From Chryseobacterium sp. (GTDB lineage Bacteria; Bacteroidota; Bacteroidia; Flavobacteriales; Weeksellaceae): a stretch of DNA of 64,000 nt. How positions within the stretch are numbered: the stretch's first letter is position 1; every line of letters begins with the position of its first letter. Shown piece by piece: positions 1-7,714 of the stretch. A program made the translations under genes and the position numbers. The notes beneath the pieces are model-generated. The model was not told the DNA's origin. It searched no databases and was given only the letters and a program-made list of their open reading frames with translations. The stretch is from positions 1 to 64,000 of the forward strand of contig NZ_JAFAJM010000005.1 of the NCBI RefSeq assembly GCF_019236175.1. Reading direction: 5' to 3'.

Positions 1-1
1 A

Positions 2-1594
2 GACGGCGAAGGTAAATTCACCAAATTCTACAGTGAAGACGGAAGTTATGAAATCGTAAAAGACAATACCACAGGAAAAGAAAAGCATATCATTTATATC
101 GGAGGAAGTCCTTATGAAAGCAATATTGTATATTTAAAAAACTATACAGAGAGCAGTGGTTCTTATAAATTCCTGCATAAAGATTACCTGGGAAGCATCT
201 TAGCGATCAGTGATGAAGCCGGAAATAAGCTGGAACAAAGGCATTTTGATGCATGGGGCAACCTCACCCATCTGCAAATTGGAAACGGAGCTATTATCAC
301 AGACAGACAGCAACTGGCAACCAGCTGCTTACTTATTGACAGAGGATATACCAGCCATGAGCATTTTGGAGAAATAGGAATCATCCATATGAACGGAAGG
401 CTCTATGATCCTTTACTGAGAAGGTTCTTAAATGCGGATGAATTTATTCAGGATCCTTATAATACCCAGAATTATAATAAGTACGGATATGTGATGAACA
501 ATCCATTATTGTATAACGATCCTACGGGAGAGATTATGGGATGGGATGATGCACTGATTGCGATAGGAATTGCTATCTTTACTTCTGTAGCCACGGACTA
601 TTACCTGAACCAACCGATCAGCTTTGGAAATATGTTCCAGTCGGTTGTCATGTCACTGGCTTCAGCAGGAATAAGCAGTGCCATTGGAGATGTATTTCTT
701 GCCGGTACTAAAGTCGCCGAAAGTTTAGGTAAAACGGGAACCATTATTGCGAAAGCCGGAGCCCATGCCATTGCCCAGGGAACTCTATCATATGTGCAGG
801 GTGGAAACTTTTTAAGTGGTGCTTTAAGCGGAGCTTTTGCCAGTGTTTCCAATGATCTGTTAGGGCTTGCCCTTAACAATGTAGGTGATAACAGCATTTT
901 AAAAAGTGACGCCTTTGCTTTGTTTAACGGAGCAGTAAGCGGCGGTGTCGGTTCTGTACTGGGAGGTGGTAATTTCTGGGCAGGTGCCGGACAGGGATTG
1001 ATTGTGACCGCTTTTAATTATCTGGCCCATCAGGTAAATGCCATTGACGGGGATGATCCGAAGCAAAAAACACCGGGGAATAAATACGGGACTTTAGAAG
1101 AATACAGAGCCTGGAGAGATTATTCTGGATATCATAAAGGGGAAACCAAAATGGACAGGATTTTCAGGCTGATGAACTCCTCCCATATTGAAATTATGGG
1201 GGACGAAGGAGCCGGAGGGGGTATGATGTACGGCAGTGGTGGCGGAAGAGGGGCTGTCGCTAAGGATATAACTTCAAGATTACAACGCCATGTTACCGAG
1301 GCTGCTGCAGAGGTTGATCGATTGGGGGATGGAGCATTTACTCCCAAGCAGGTACGTGCAATTCAACGAAATCCTAACCTTAGGGCAGCCTTCAGGGGCA
1401 ATCGTATTGATGTGAAAGCGAGAGATGCTATAGAAAAAGACCCTGCTTTACAGCACCTAAAAAGTAATTATAGTAAAGGTCCTGATTTTGTTGATCCCAA
1501 AACAGGAAAGTGGTGGGATATGACCACCCCAGCCCAATGGCAGAAGCATGTTAATAAATATGGTGCCGGCGGAACCCTTTTAAGAACACGATAA
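2..1594 (+). CDS. Rhs-family polymorphic toxin, C-terminal part (5' truncated by window)
   Basis: The frame is already open at base 2 and reads typical Rhs core sequence with no start codon, so the gene begins before the window. Visible core motifs include DYLGSILAISDEAGN, then YDPLLRRFLNADEF, NKYGYVMNNPL and the terminal DPTGE near bases 518-534, the usual border between the conserved shell and the variable tip. After it come about 165 residues rich in Gly, Ala and hydrophobics, probably a pretoxin or translocation segment. The last about 110 residues (from about base 1260) are polar and contain GPDFVDPKTGKWWDMTTPAQW followed by a HxxKYG motif, a spacing that recalls restriction-endonuclease-fold (REase) toxin tips. 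Rhs shells encapsulate a C-terminal toxin that kills neighbouring cells; nuclease activity here is inferred. The next gene starts 21 bases downstream and is the candidate immunity gene. Confidence 0.88.
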   Translation, partial: DGEGKFTKFYSEDGSYEIVKDNTTGKEKHIIYIGGSPYESNIVYLKNYTESSGSYKFLHKDYLGSILAISDEAGNKLEQRHFDAWGNLTHLQIGNGAIITDRQQLATSCLLIDRGYTSHEHFGEIGIIHMNGRLYDPLLRRFLNADEFIQDPYNTQNYNKYGYVMNNPLLYNDPTGEIMGWDDALIAIGIAIFTSVATDYYLNQPISFGNMFQSVVMSLASAGISSAIGDVFLAGTKVAESLGKTGTIIAKAGAHAIAQGTLSYVQGGNFLSGALSGAFASVSNDLLGLALNNVGDNSILKSDAFALFNGAVSGGVGSVLGGGNFWAGAGQGLIVTAFNYLAHQVNAIDGDDPKQKTPGNKYGTLEEYRAWRDYSGYHKGETKMDRIFRLMNSSHIEIMGDEGAGGGMMYGSGGGRGAVAKDITSRLQRHVTEAAAEVDRLGDGAFTPKQVRAIQRNPNLRAAFRGNRIDVKARDAIEKDPALQHLKSNYSKGPDFVDPKTGKWWDMTTPAQWQKHVNKYGAGGTLLRTR

Positions 1595-1615
1595 TAGAAA
1601 TAATAATAGAGTTAT

Positions 1616-2536
1616 ATGAACAAAAAAGAATTAATTGAGAGATGGGTAACCGATCCCGGTTTTACTCTCGTTCAAAAAGAAATCGCTAAGTTATCAAAGA
1701 AAGGAGGAAGATTCAATCTTGCCAATTCTTCAGTGGGAGAATACTGTGGAAAAATTGATTTTAGGGGAATACCACTAGACTCCCAAACGATTTCCGGCTT
1801 AAAGTTCATCAATATTGACTTTTCGTTTTCTACGTTTGAACATTCGTGGGTTGAAAAATCCATTTTTGAAAATTGCCTTTTTGAGAAAGCAGATTTTTCA
1901 GATTTTTCAGAACATCAGGATTCTTTCACTGATTGCGTTTTTAAAGACTGTAAGTTTAATTTATCAGCTATAGGCTATGACGGAACCAGTTTTTCAGGAT
2001 GTATTTTTGAGAACTGCAAGTTTAATAGGACCATTTTTAACAGACCTGAGTTTGTAGATGTTGTTTTTAAAAATTGTAAGATTAAAAATATAGATTTTAG
2101 TGCATCTTCTTTTGAAAACTGTTCTTTTGAAGGTGTTCTTCAAGATGTATGGTTTAGAGGTGGTTATCCCTTGCAGTCTGAAATTGAACGTTTTGGTATT
2201 CCCAAAAAGAATGAGATGAAAAATGTTTCATTTGAAAAAGCGGAATTAATATATCCAACGTTTAGTAACCATTGTGATCTGTCGACCGTAAAAATTAATC
2301 CTTCAGGTAACTATTACAAATATGACAGGTGGAAAGAAAGGCTTGAGTCCTTAGAATCAGAGATCCTTAACTGGGAAGATAAAGAAGAAAAGAAAGAAGC
2401 GGAAATTTTTTCATATTCCTATCTGGTTCACGCCAAAACTCAGGAATGGCATATTATCAATACAAATGATGTTGAACGAGATCATGGAAAGGATATTGCG
2501 TTAAAGATTATAAATCATCTAAATAATTTTTCATAG
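1616..2536 (+). CDS. Pentapeptide-repeat protein, candidate immunity to the Rhs toxin
   Basis: A 306-residue protein with no signal peptide. From about residue 45 to 215 it is built of degenerate pentapeptide repeats (for example CIFENCKF, VVFKNCKIKNIDF, SSFENCSFEG), which fold as a right-handed beta helix. A charged, probably helical segment (YDRWKERLESLESEIL) follows, then a C-terminal tail without repeats. It starts 21 bases after the Rhs stop on the same strand, the standard place for the immunity gene of a polymorphic toxin, so it probably protects the producer by binding the toxin tip. That role is inferred from position only. The N-terminus MNKKELIERW resembles the start of a short broken frame just downstream, which suggests a family of related immunity genes at this locus. 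Confidence 0.72.
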   Translation: MNKKELIERWVTDPGFTLVQKEIAKLSKKGGRFNLANSSVGEYCGKIDFRGIPLDSQTISGLKFINIDFSFSTFEHSWVEKSIFENCLFEKADFSDFSEHQDSFTDCVFKDCKFNLSAIGYDGTSFSGCIFENCKFNRTIFNRPEFVDVVFKNCKIKNIDFSASSFENCSFEGVLQDVWFRGGYPLQSEIERFGIPKKNEMKNVSFEKAELIYPTFSNHCDLSTVKINPSGNYYKYDRWKERLESLESEILNWEDKEEKKEAEIFSYSYLVHAKTQEWHIINTNDVERDHGKDIALKIINHLNNFS

Positions 2537-2609
2537 GTAAGTTGTCTGCTCAGGTGTCTCGCTTGGGTTCAGGAACATGATAGAAAATAAATGGTATAAT
2601 GGATTATTT

Positions 2610-2699
2610 ATGAGCAAAAAAGAATTAATGGAGAGATATTTCCAAAGCTTCCCAACTTTGGAAAGCAGGATTAAAAATAATACTAGAAAATTAAATTAG
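2610..2699 (+). pseudogene. Remnant of a second immunity-gene start (29 codons)
   Basis: A short frame begins MSKKELMERYFQSFPTLESR and stops after 29 codons. Its first ten residues match the start of the pentapeptide-repeat gene upstream (MNKKELIERW) at seven positions. The frame sits 73 bases after that gene and has no repeats. The simplest reading is a decayed second copy of an immunity gene, as is common where Rhs tips and immunity cassettes have been exchanged. An expressed micropeptide is possible but less likely. Confidence 0.45.
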
Positions 2700-2737
2700 G
2701 AAACAGAATTAGAAACAATAATATTAAAAAAACAAAG

Positions 2738-3085
2738 ATGAAATTAATTACAATTATGGCAGGAGTATCACTTATGCTGTTAAGTTCCTGCACGACAAGC
2801 CTTGTCAATCAACGTAAGCCTTATAACGACAATAAGCTTAAATTAGGGAAAAGCTATATTTTCACAACCCAGGATGGTAAAAAATATAATATAGATGTTA
2901 GTAAGATAGATTCTCTTACCCTATATGGTCGGGACAATACGGATAATTTGGTCCAGATAAAGAAGTCAGAAATCAATACCATAAAAAAACATAATGTGGC
3001 AGGAACATTAGGTATCATAGCCGGTGGAATTGCTGCTGTTGTTATTATACCTTCCTATATCAGCAATAAGCCCATAGGAAAATAA
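2738..3085 (+). CDS. Small predicted lipoprotein of unknown function
   Basis: A 115-residue protein that starts with a lipoprotein signal peptide: hydrophobic core then LLSSC, with Cys18 as the likely lipidated residue. The mature part is polar (residues 19-85) with alternating short strands such as KSYIFTTQDGKKYNIDVSKID. Near the C-terminus there is a hydrophobic stretch rich in Gly, Ala, Val and Ile (about 89-106) that could be a membrane helix. I do not recognise the family. It follows the Rhs/immunity genes on the same strand with a 200-base gap, so it may have its own promoter. Envelope location is well supported and function is open. Confidence 0.7.
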   Translation: MKLITIMAGVSLMLLSSCTTSLVNQRKPYNDNKLKLGKSYIFTTQDGKKYNIDVSKIDSLTLYGRDNTDNLVQIKKSEINTIKKHNVAGTLGIIAGGIAAVVIIPSYISNKPIGK

Positions 3086-3218
3086 GAATCATAGGACAAT
3101 AAACTATGTATCAGATCTGAAGATTATCGGAATTTGAAAAAGCTTTTATCATTCTTATTACAAACTAAAAACGAATGTGAGTAATACTGATATGATATAA
3201 AAATAAAAAACACTATTT

Positions 3219-3818
3219 ATGAAAAAACAATTAGTATGCGTATGTATTGTTATAGGAACAATGACATCCGCTCAATCTACCGGCAAACCGGGATTTGGCG
3301 TCAAAGCCGGAGGTAGCCTTTCAGAAGTAACCGGAAGTGATACCAGATCGAAACTAGGATTTTATGCCGGAGCATTTGTCACTTTCCCTCTTTCTTCCGT
3401 ACTCACTATTCAGCCGGAGATTGTGTACAGCCAACAGGGTACAAAAGCAAAAAATGATTATACTTTTTCAGGGTATAAAATGACCAATGTAAGACAAACC
3501 CTCGATTATATCAATATACCAGTAATGTTCCAGTATAACGCAACTTCCGAACTTTATATGGAGACAGGGCCTGAATTTGGGTTTCTTGTAAATGCTAAAG
3601 CTAAAGCTGACGTCAGCGGACATTCTTATGAGTCAGGTAATAAAGACTCATTGACCACTTTTAATTTCGGTCTGGGCATAGGTTTAGGCTATAAAATAAC
3701 TCCGAACTTTGGAATCAATGGCCGGTATATGGCCGGTTTAACGGACATTGTAAAAAATGGAGGTACAGGACCTTCAAAAAATACTAATGTTCAGCTAGGT
3801 CTGAATTATTCTTTCTAA
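3219..3818 (+). CDS. Outer-membrane beta-barrel protein (PorT-like fold)
   Basis: A 199-residue protein with a cleavable signal peptide (cleavage after TMTSAQ). The mature sequence is a series of amphipathic strands with Gly turns: GFGVKAGGSLSEV, SKLGFYAGAFVTFPL, LTIQPEIVYSQQG, DYINIPVMFQYN and the closing VQLGLNYSF with a terminal aromatic. This is the pattern of the small eight-stranded Bacteroidota beta-barrel family that contains PorT. PorT itself is a T9SS component, but this family is large and most members have no known role, so I do not name it. No operon partner is obvious. Confidence 0.82.
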   Translation: MKKQLVCVCIVIGTMTSAQSTGKPGFGVKAGGSLSEVTGSDTRSKLGFYAGAFVTFPLSSVLTIQPEIVYSQQGTKAKNDYTFSGYKMTNVRQTLDYINIPVMFQYNATSELYMETGPEFGFLVNAKAKADVSGHSYESGNKDSLTTFNFGLGIGLGYKITPNFGINGRYMAGLTDIVKNGGTGPSKNTNVQLGLNYSF

Positions 3819-3954
3819 GAAAAACATTTTTTCCCTCCACTGATACAGGCACTCCCCTTTTATCAAAGAACAGGAATGGAATAAAAATAAAAACATTTAA
3901 TCAGTTAGGGATTTAAAATTTTAATAAAAACAAATGATTTAAAAAAAATAAAAT

Positions 3955-4410
3955 ATGTTATCAGCAATATTGGGGCTTCCTATTAAAAAAGTACATTATC
4001 GGTTAAAAAGAAACAGAGCCACGAATTTATATATCTTCAAACAACTCCTCAACCTGTTTGAGATTGAAGAAGAGTTTGCAGTCATAGAGCCGGTGAGAGA
4101 CCTTGTTCATCAGATTAAGGTCATTTATCCTAAAGAAAAACGGGACGCTTTATACAACGCATTGATACATGAATATGGAAATCCAACTCATTATTATTAT
4201 CTGAATGAATATACAGGTAAAAAAGCAGATGGTAAGCAGATAAAGACCATAACACTACATTCTTATAAAGATACAGAAATTGATCATATGAAAAATAATG
4301 TCTGGAGATTTGAAAAATATGCGGTTAATTTACAGGATCTTGTTACAATGGGAAGTCCTGAGGAAGAATATACCTATTTAACGTATACAAAAATCATAAA
4401 ATCTCATTAA
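3955..4410 (+). CDS. Hypothetical protein, unrecognised
   Basis: A 151-residue soluble-looking protein with no signal peptide or membrane segment. It is rich in charged and aromatic residues (HYYYLNEYTGKKADGK, YTYLTYTKIIKSH). The strand-rich second half could be a small alpha/beta domain. I do not recognise a family. The start is uncertain: the sequence before the ATG is A-rich without a clear ribosome binding site, and the first residues look hydrophobic (MLSAILGLP), so the true start may be a later codon. A hairpin at 4466-4502 follows the stop and may end its transcript. Confidence 0.5.
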   Translation: MLSAILGLPIKKVHYRLKRNRATNLYIFKQLLNLFEIEEEFAVIEPVRDLVHQIKVIYPKEKRDALYNALIHEYGNPTHYYYLNEYTGKKADGKQIKTITLHSYKDTEIDHMKNNVWRFEKYAVNLQDLVTMGSPEEEYTYLTYTKIIKSH

Positions 4411-4465
4411 CTTTCCCGCTGACAAAGTTTTCAGCCTTTGCGCCCATAAATAAAAGTGATCTCAT

Positions 4466-4502
4466 AAACAATCTCCGGAACCTCTGGCTTTGGAGATTGT
4501 TT
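4466..4502 (+). terminator. Hairpin downstream of the 3955-4410 gene, possible terminator
   Basis: An 11-base stem (AAACAATCTCC pairing with GGAGATTGTTT) with a 15-base loop. The run of T after the stem is poor, so termination would be weak. Its right arm contains the TTG that would give the next small gene a 25-residue N-terminal extension, which argues for the later ATG start. Confidence 0.5.
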
Positions 4503-4564
4503 GTAATCATCCGGATACAGAGCAGAAACGTACAATAAAAATAAGACATAAGCAGTGTAATACT

Positions 4565-4762
4565 ATGGAATTTATATCTTTACTTATCGGAGCAGGCATG
4601 ATTTATTTTATGCTGAATTTTAAAAGCAACCGGATTACCAGAAAAGGGTCTATGTATCAAAATGTTAATAAAATAGCAATCTGGGCATTCGATTTTTTAT
4701 TTATAATTGCAGGAATATTGATGATCTGCAAGGATATTATTGCTGTTTTTAATCATAAATAA
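4565..4762 (+). CDS. Small two-helix membrane protein
   Basis: A 65-residue protein starting at the ATG at 4565 (MEFISLLIGAGMIYF). A longer frame from the TTG at 4490 is possible, but its extra residues are polar and come out of a hairpin. There are two hydrophobic helices, about residues 2-18 and 43-60, separated by a polar, basic loop containing KGSMYQNVNK. The next gene has the same plan and the same GSMY element, so the two are probably diverged tandem duplicates. Function is unknown. Confidence 0.55.
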   Translation: MEFISLLIGAGMIYFMLNFKSNRITRKGSMYQNVNKIAIWAFDFLFIIAGILMICKDIIAVFNHK

Positions 4763-4799
4763 CCTGTCGCTGAACCACACTTCCTGTTAATAAAAAACA

Positions 4800-5006
4800 A
4801 TGACAATGGCATTCATTATATTACTTATAGGCATTATGATTATCCGTTTCAAATTAAGCAGTAAAGAAAATGTTTTTAATATAAGAAGAGATAATGGCTC
4901 CATGTACGACAGAATGCTTTACTATCGGGGATGGATTGCAGCTGTAATGCTGATTTTACTTTCACTGGCGATGCTTGTAAAAGAGGCCGCAGATTTTTTC
5001 AGATAA
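4800..5006 (+). CDS. Small two-helix membrane protein, paralogue of the preceding gene
   Basis: A 68-residue protein with helices at about residues 3-16 and 46-63 and a polar loop containing DNGSMYDRM. It shares length, topology and the loop SMY element with the gene 37 bases upstream. Two starts are possible, ATG at 4800 or at 4806. The short gap suggests co-transcription. No known family is recognised. Confidence 0.55.
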   Translation: MTMAFIILLIGIMIIRFKLSSKENVFNIRRDNGSMYDRMLYYRGWIAAVMLILLSLAMLVKEAADFFR

Positions 5007-5093
5007 ACACCCCGGATCATTAACAATGGTATGCTTAGTTCTCCGTCTTTATATAATGACCAAACAAAAATTTTAATATTTGTGACCAGAAGA

Positions 5094-5125
5094 TACGGTA
5101 TAATCGTCAGAAAAGTACGGTATAA
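5094..5125. promoter_or_regulatory. Direct repeat TACGGTATAA x2, possible activator site
   Basis: TACGGTATAA occurs at 5094-5103 and again at 5116-5125, a 22-base period with a 12-base spacer, just upstream of the GTG-start small membrane gene. Paired direct repeats of about 9-10 bases at a 21-22 base period are the known geometry of LytTR-domain regulator sites, and the sequence resembles that consensus. A second short direct repeat (TGACCA at 5057 and 5083) lies upstream. The assignment is by eye. Confidence 0.4.
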
Positions 5126-5148
5126 AGGTAAATTTCAAGCAAAAACCC

Positions 5149-5421
5149 GTGAAAATCAGATTAATTCATTCAATAACCATTGTAGTTAATTTTGTTTTAA
5201 GAATTTTTTATAGTCATTCCGTACAGCATATTTCAGATAATTTTAAAAAATTTTTTAATTTCTACTTTGACGATTTCAGATCTCTGATTTACCTGTTTCT
5301 GGGTCTTTCCCTATTTATCAATATATTTTTAGTAAAAAAAACTCCAATCGTTGTATGGATATACAGCCTGTTAACGGGCATTAATCTTTTGCTCTTCTTT
5401 TTTTCAGTAAAACTCTGGTAA
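5149..5421 (+). CDS. Small hydrophobic membrane protein
   Basis: A 90-residue frame with a GTG start and about three hydrophobic segments (about residues 8-24, 44-60 and 66-88), for example LIYLFLGLSLFINIFLV. No ATG gives an obviously better start. No family is recognised. It lies at the end of a cluster of three small membrane proteins and is preceded by a pair of direct repeats that may be an activator site. It could be a pseudogene fragment of a larger membrane protein. Confidence 0.4.
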   Translation: MKIRLIHSITIVVNFVLRIFYSHSVQHISDNFKKFFNFYFDDFRSLIYLFLGLSLFINIFLVKKTPIVVWIYSLLTGINLLLFFFSVKLW

Positions 5422-5601
5422 TACAGCAGTGGGTGATTAAAAAAATGACAACCTGTTTTGAAAGGAGATCCGCTCACCCAAAATAACCGGTCTTTCATTG
5501 TTTTCAAGAGGGAAAAATGAAGATAAATCAGGGTTATTTTTATTGATACTTTATCTTATTTTTTTCATTATAAAGTCTTAACTTTAATGAAAATAACAAA
5601 T

Positions 5602-6129
5602 ATGAAAAGGCTTATATTACTCATAACAACAGGGGTGTTTTGTACTATTATAAATGCCCAGGAGAAAACTGTTTCATTAGAAAATCAAACGGTAGAAACA
5701 CTTATCAAAAGCGGAAACTATAGCCATGTCAGAGATTTCAGTGATGGTCTGGTGGTTGTGGAAACCAAAGGAGAAAAGCCCAAATACGGAGCTTTAGATC
5801 ATTCCGGAAAACAGGTAATTCCTTTTAAATATGATGATATTTCTGATTTTTTTGAGGGAATAGCCAGAGTAGAACTGCATCAGAAATTTGGAGCAATCAA
5901 TAAAAAAGGAAAAGTAATAGTTCCTATTATGTATGATTCTATGAGTGATTTTCAGGAAAATATGGCCATCATTTCATTAAATAATAAATTCGGAGCAACA
6001 GACCGGAACGGTAAGATCATCATCCCGCTTAAATACGATACCTTGGGGCCTTTTGAAAATGGCACTGCTAAAGCTTTAATCAACGGAAAATGGATATTTA
6101 TTGATCCGCAGGGGAAGATTGCCGAGTAA
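5602..6129 (+). CDS. Secreted WG-repeat protein
   Basis: A 175-residue protein. The ATG at 5602 gives a clean signal peptide (MKRLILLITTGVF...NAQ); the ATG five codons earlier would only add a polar start. The mature part has tandem WG-type repeats of about 30 residues with the pattern KFGAINKKGKVIVPIMYDSM and FGATDRNGKIIIPLKYDTL, followed by a last, shorter one (GKWIFIDPQGKI). WG repeats form beta-propeller-like or solenoid surfaces in Bacteroidota envelope proteins and usually mediate binding; no catalytic motif is visible. About 0.2 kb separates it from neighbours on both sides. Confidence 0.8.
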   Translation: MKRLILLITTGVFCTIINAQEKTVSLENQTVETLIKSGNYSHVRDFSDGLVVVETKGEKPKYGALDHSGKQVIPFKYDDISDFFEGIARVELHQKFGAINKKGKVIVPIMYDSMSDFQENMAIISLNNKFGATDRNGKIIIPLKYDTLGPFENGTAKALINGKWIFIDPQGKIAE

Positions 6130-6171
6130 AACCAGATAAATAGACGTTGGCATTATAAAGTCTGATTTTTT

Positions 6172-6200
6172 CAAAACAAAACAAAACAAAACAAAACAAA
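6172..6200. repeat. (CAAAA)n microsatellite, 5.8 copies
   Basis: Five full CAAAA units followed by CAAA, uninterrupted, in the gap between the WG-repeat gene and the MFS gene. It lies about 90 bases upstream of the -7 box of the MFS gene. A pentanucleotide run of this size can slip during replication. Confidence 0.85.
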
Positions 6201-6290
6201 GACAGTCCGGGTTAATAATTATAGGAATTTTGAATAATACATATTATCATTTTGTCTATACGATTGTTCGATAAAGCTATTTTATTAAGG

Positions 6291-6298
6291 TAACTTTG
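6291..6298 (+). promoter_or_regulatory. Bacteroidota -7 promoter box for the MFS gene
   Basis: TAACTTTG matches TAnnTTTG. It lies 18 bases before the ATG at 6317, so transcription would start about 11-13 bases before the gene. A TTG at 6264-6266 could serve as the -33 element, though the spacing is slightly long. Confidence 0.6.
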
Positions 6299-6316
6299 CG
6301 CTTTAATTTTTTTAGT

Positions 6317-7525
6317 ATGGATAGTTTAGTAAATCGGTCAGAGAATATTAATTTATCCCTGATTAGTTACGTGTGCTTTACATTTGTAGGCTATTTTATC
6401 ATAGGATTATCTCTGTCTGTACTTCCGATTTTCATTAATAAAAGTTTAGGATTCAGTTTAGTTATCGCTGGCTTGGTGATCAGTTTACAATATGTTTCTA
6501 CTTTTTTTCTAAGGGCATATTCAGGGAAGATTATAGATGGAAAAGGTCCCAAACCGGCTGTTTTATTCAGCATGATAAGTTTTTCTCTGACAGGAATATT
6601 TTTAATAATCGCTTATTATTTTAAATTCTCTCCTTTGATCAGCCTTTCATTTTTAGTCGTTACACGTTTACTCACAGGCTGCGCAGAAGGAATGGTAGGT
6701 GCAAGTCCTATCAACTGGGCCATTATGGCAGTCGGCGATAAGCATACCGCAAAAATTATTTCCTACAATGGTGTTGCGAGCTATGGCGCATTGGCAATCG
6801 GTGCTTCTTTGGGTGTGACAATTGAACATGAATTTGGTCTTTATGGTATTGGAGTTCTTTCCATTATCCTGGGAATTTTAGGATTTCTTTTTGCTAAGAC
6901 CAAAGAAAATAAAACAAACACCCATCCTCAGGAATCTCAATCTTTCTGGAAAGTATTAGGAAAAGTAGCTCCTTTCGGGCTATGTCTGGCCTTAGGAGGA
7001 ATCGGTTTTGCATCTATCTCAACATTTATTACATTATATTACAACCATTTTCACTGGAACAACGGAGCTTTATGCTTAAGTGTTTTCGGAGGATTATTTG
7101 TTGCCGGAAGACTCATTTTCAGCAATGTAATTAATCATTACGGAGGAATAAAAGTTGCGATTGCCTGTCTTTTAGTAGAAACAACCGGGCTTTTGATCAT
7201 TGCTTTTGCCTCCCATTCACAAATGGCTCTTATCGGAGCCGGAGTAACAGGTCTGGGATTTTCATTAATTTTTCCTGCACTGGGCGTCGTCGCCATCAAA
7301 ACGGTTTCTCCTTCAAGCCAGGGTTCTGCACTGGCTGGTTACGGGCTGTTCATTGATCTTTCACTGGGTGTTGCAGGACCATTGATTGGTGGTATTGCAG
7401 ACATTTACGGAATGAATTATATTTTCCTTTTTAGTGCTGCCCTGGTTTTTATTGGATTGGGATTGGCTTATGCACTGAAAATAAAGTCAAAAATTGAATT
7501 ATTAAACAAAAATCTGAATACATAA
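6317..7525 (+). CDS. MFS transporter (drug or sugar efflux type)
   Basis: A 402-residue major facilitator protein with about 12 hydrophobic helices in two halves around a polar loop (KTKENKTNTHPQESQS, about residues 193-210). The start chosen is the ATG at 6317; an upstream TTG overlaps the promoter box. The helix 2-3 loop has the MFS signature in the form LRAYSGKIIDGKGPK. The sequence resembles the YfcJ/YhhS branch of putative efflux permeases, but the substrate cannot be told. It appears monocistronic: promoter directly upstream, and prfC about 190 bases downstream. Confidence 0.85.
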   Translation: MDSLVNRSENINLSLISYVCFTFVGYFIIGLSLSVLPIFINKSLGFSLVIAGLVISLQYVSTFFLRAYSGKIIDGKGPKPAVLFSMISFSLTGIFLIIAYYFKFSPLISLSFLVVTRLLTGCAEGMVGASPINWAIMAVGDKHTAKIISYNGVASYGALAIGASLGVTIEHEFGLYGIGVLSIILGILGFLFAKTKENKTNTHPQESQSFWKVLGKVAPFGLCLALGGIGFASISTFITLYYNHFHWNNGALCLSVFGGLFVAGRLIFSNVINHYGGIKVAIACLLVETTGLLIIAFASHSQMALIGAGVTGLGFSLIFPALGVVAIKTVSPSSQGSALAGYGLFIDLSLGVAGPLIGGIADIYGMNYIFLFSAALVFIGLGLAYALKIKSKIELLNKNLNT

Positions 7526-7714
7526 GATTATTTTTAATCTAAATCTTTTCTCAATAAAAAACACCTAAGTGCTTAAAAATCTTGATTTTTTCTTTTGTAC
7601 ACTACCTATTTTGAGTGTATCTGAAGTAGAATCTTTTGTAAGTTTTGTGATGAGAACAAATTCAATTTTCAGAACTCGACAAAATTCCCGATTTTTGCAA
7701 CTTCAAAATAAGAT

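Noticed and set aside
5289..5507. A 72-codon minus-strand frame overlapping the GTG-start membrane gene
   Set aside because: No start context or membrane pattern; the plus-strand frame has a clearer hydrophobic plan.
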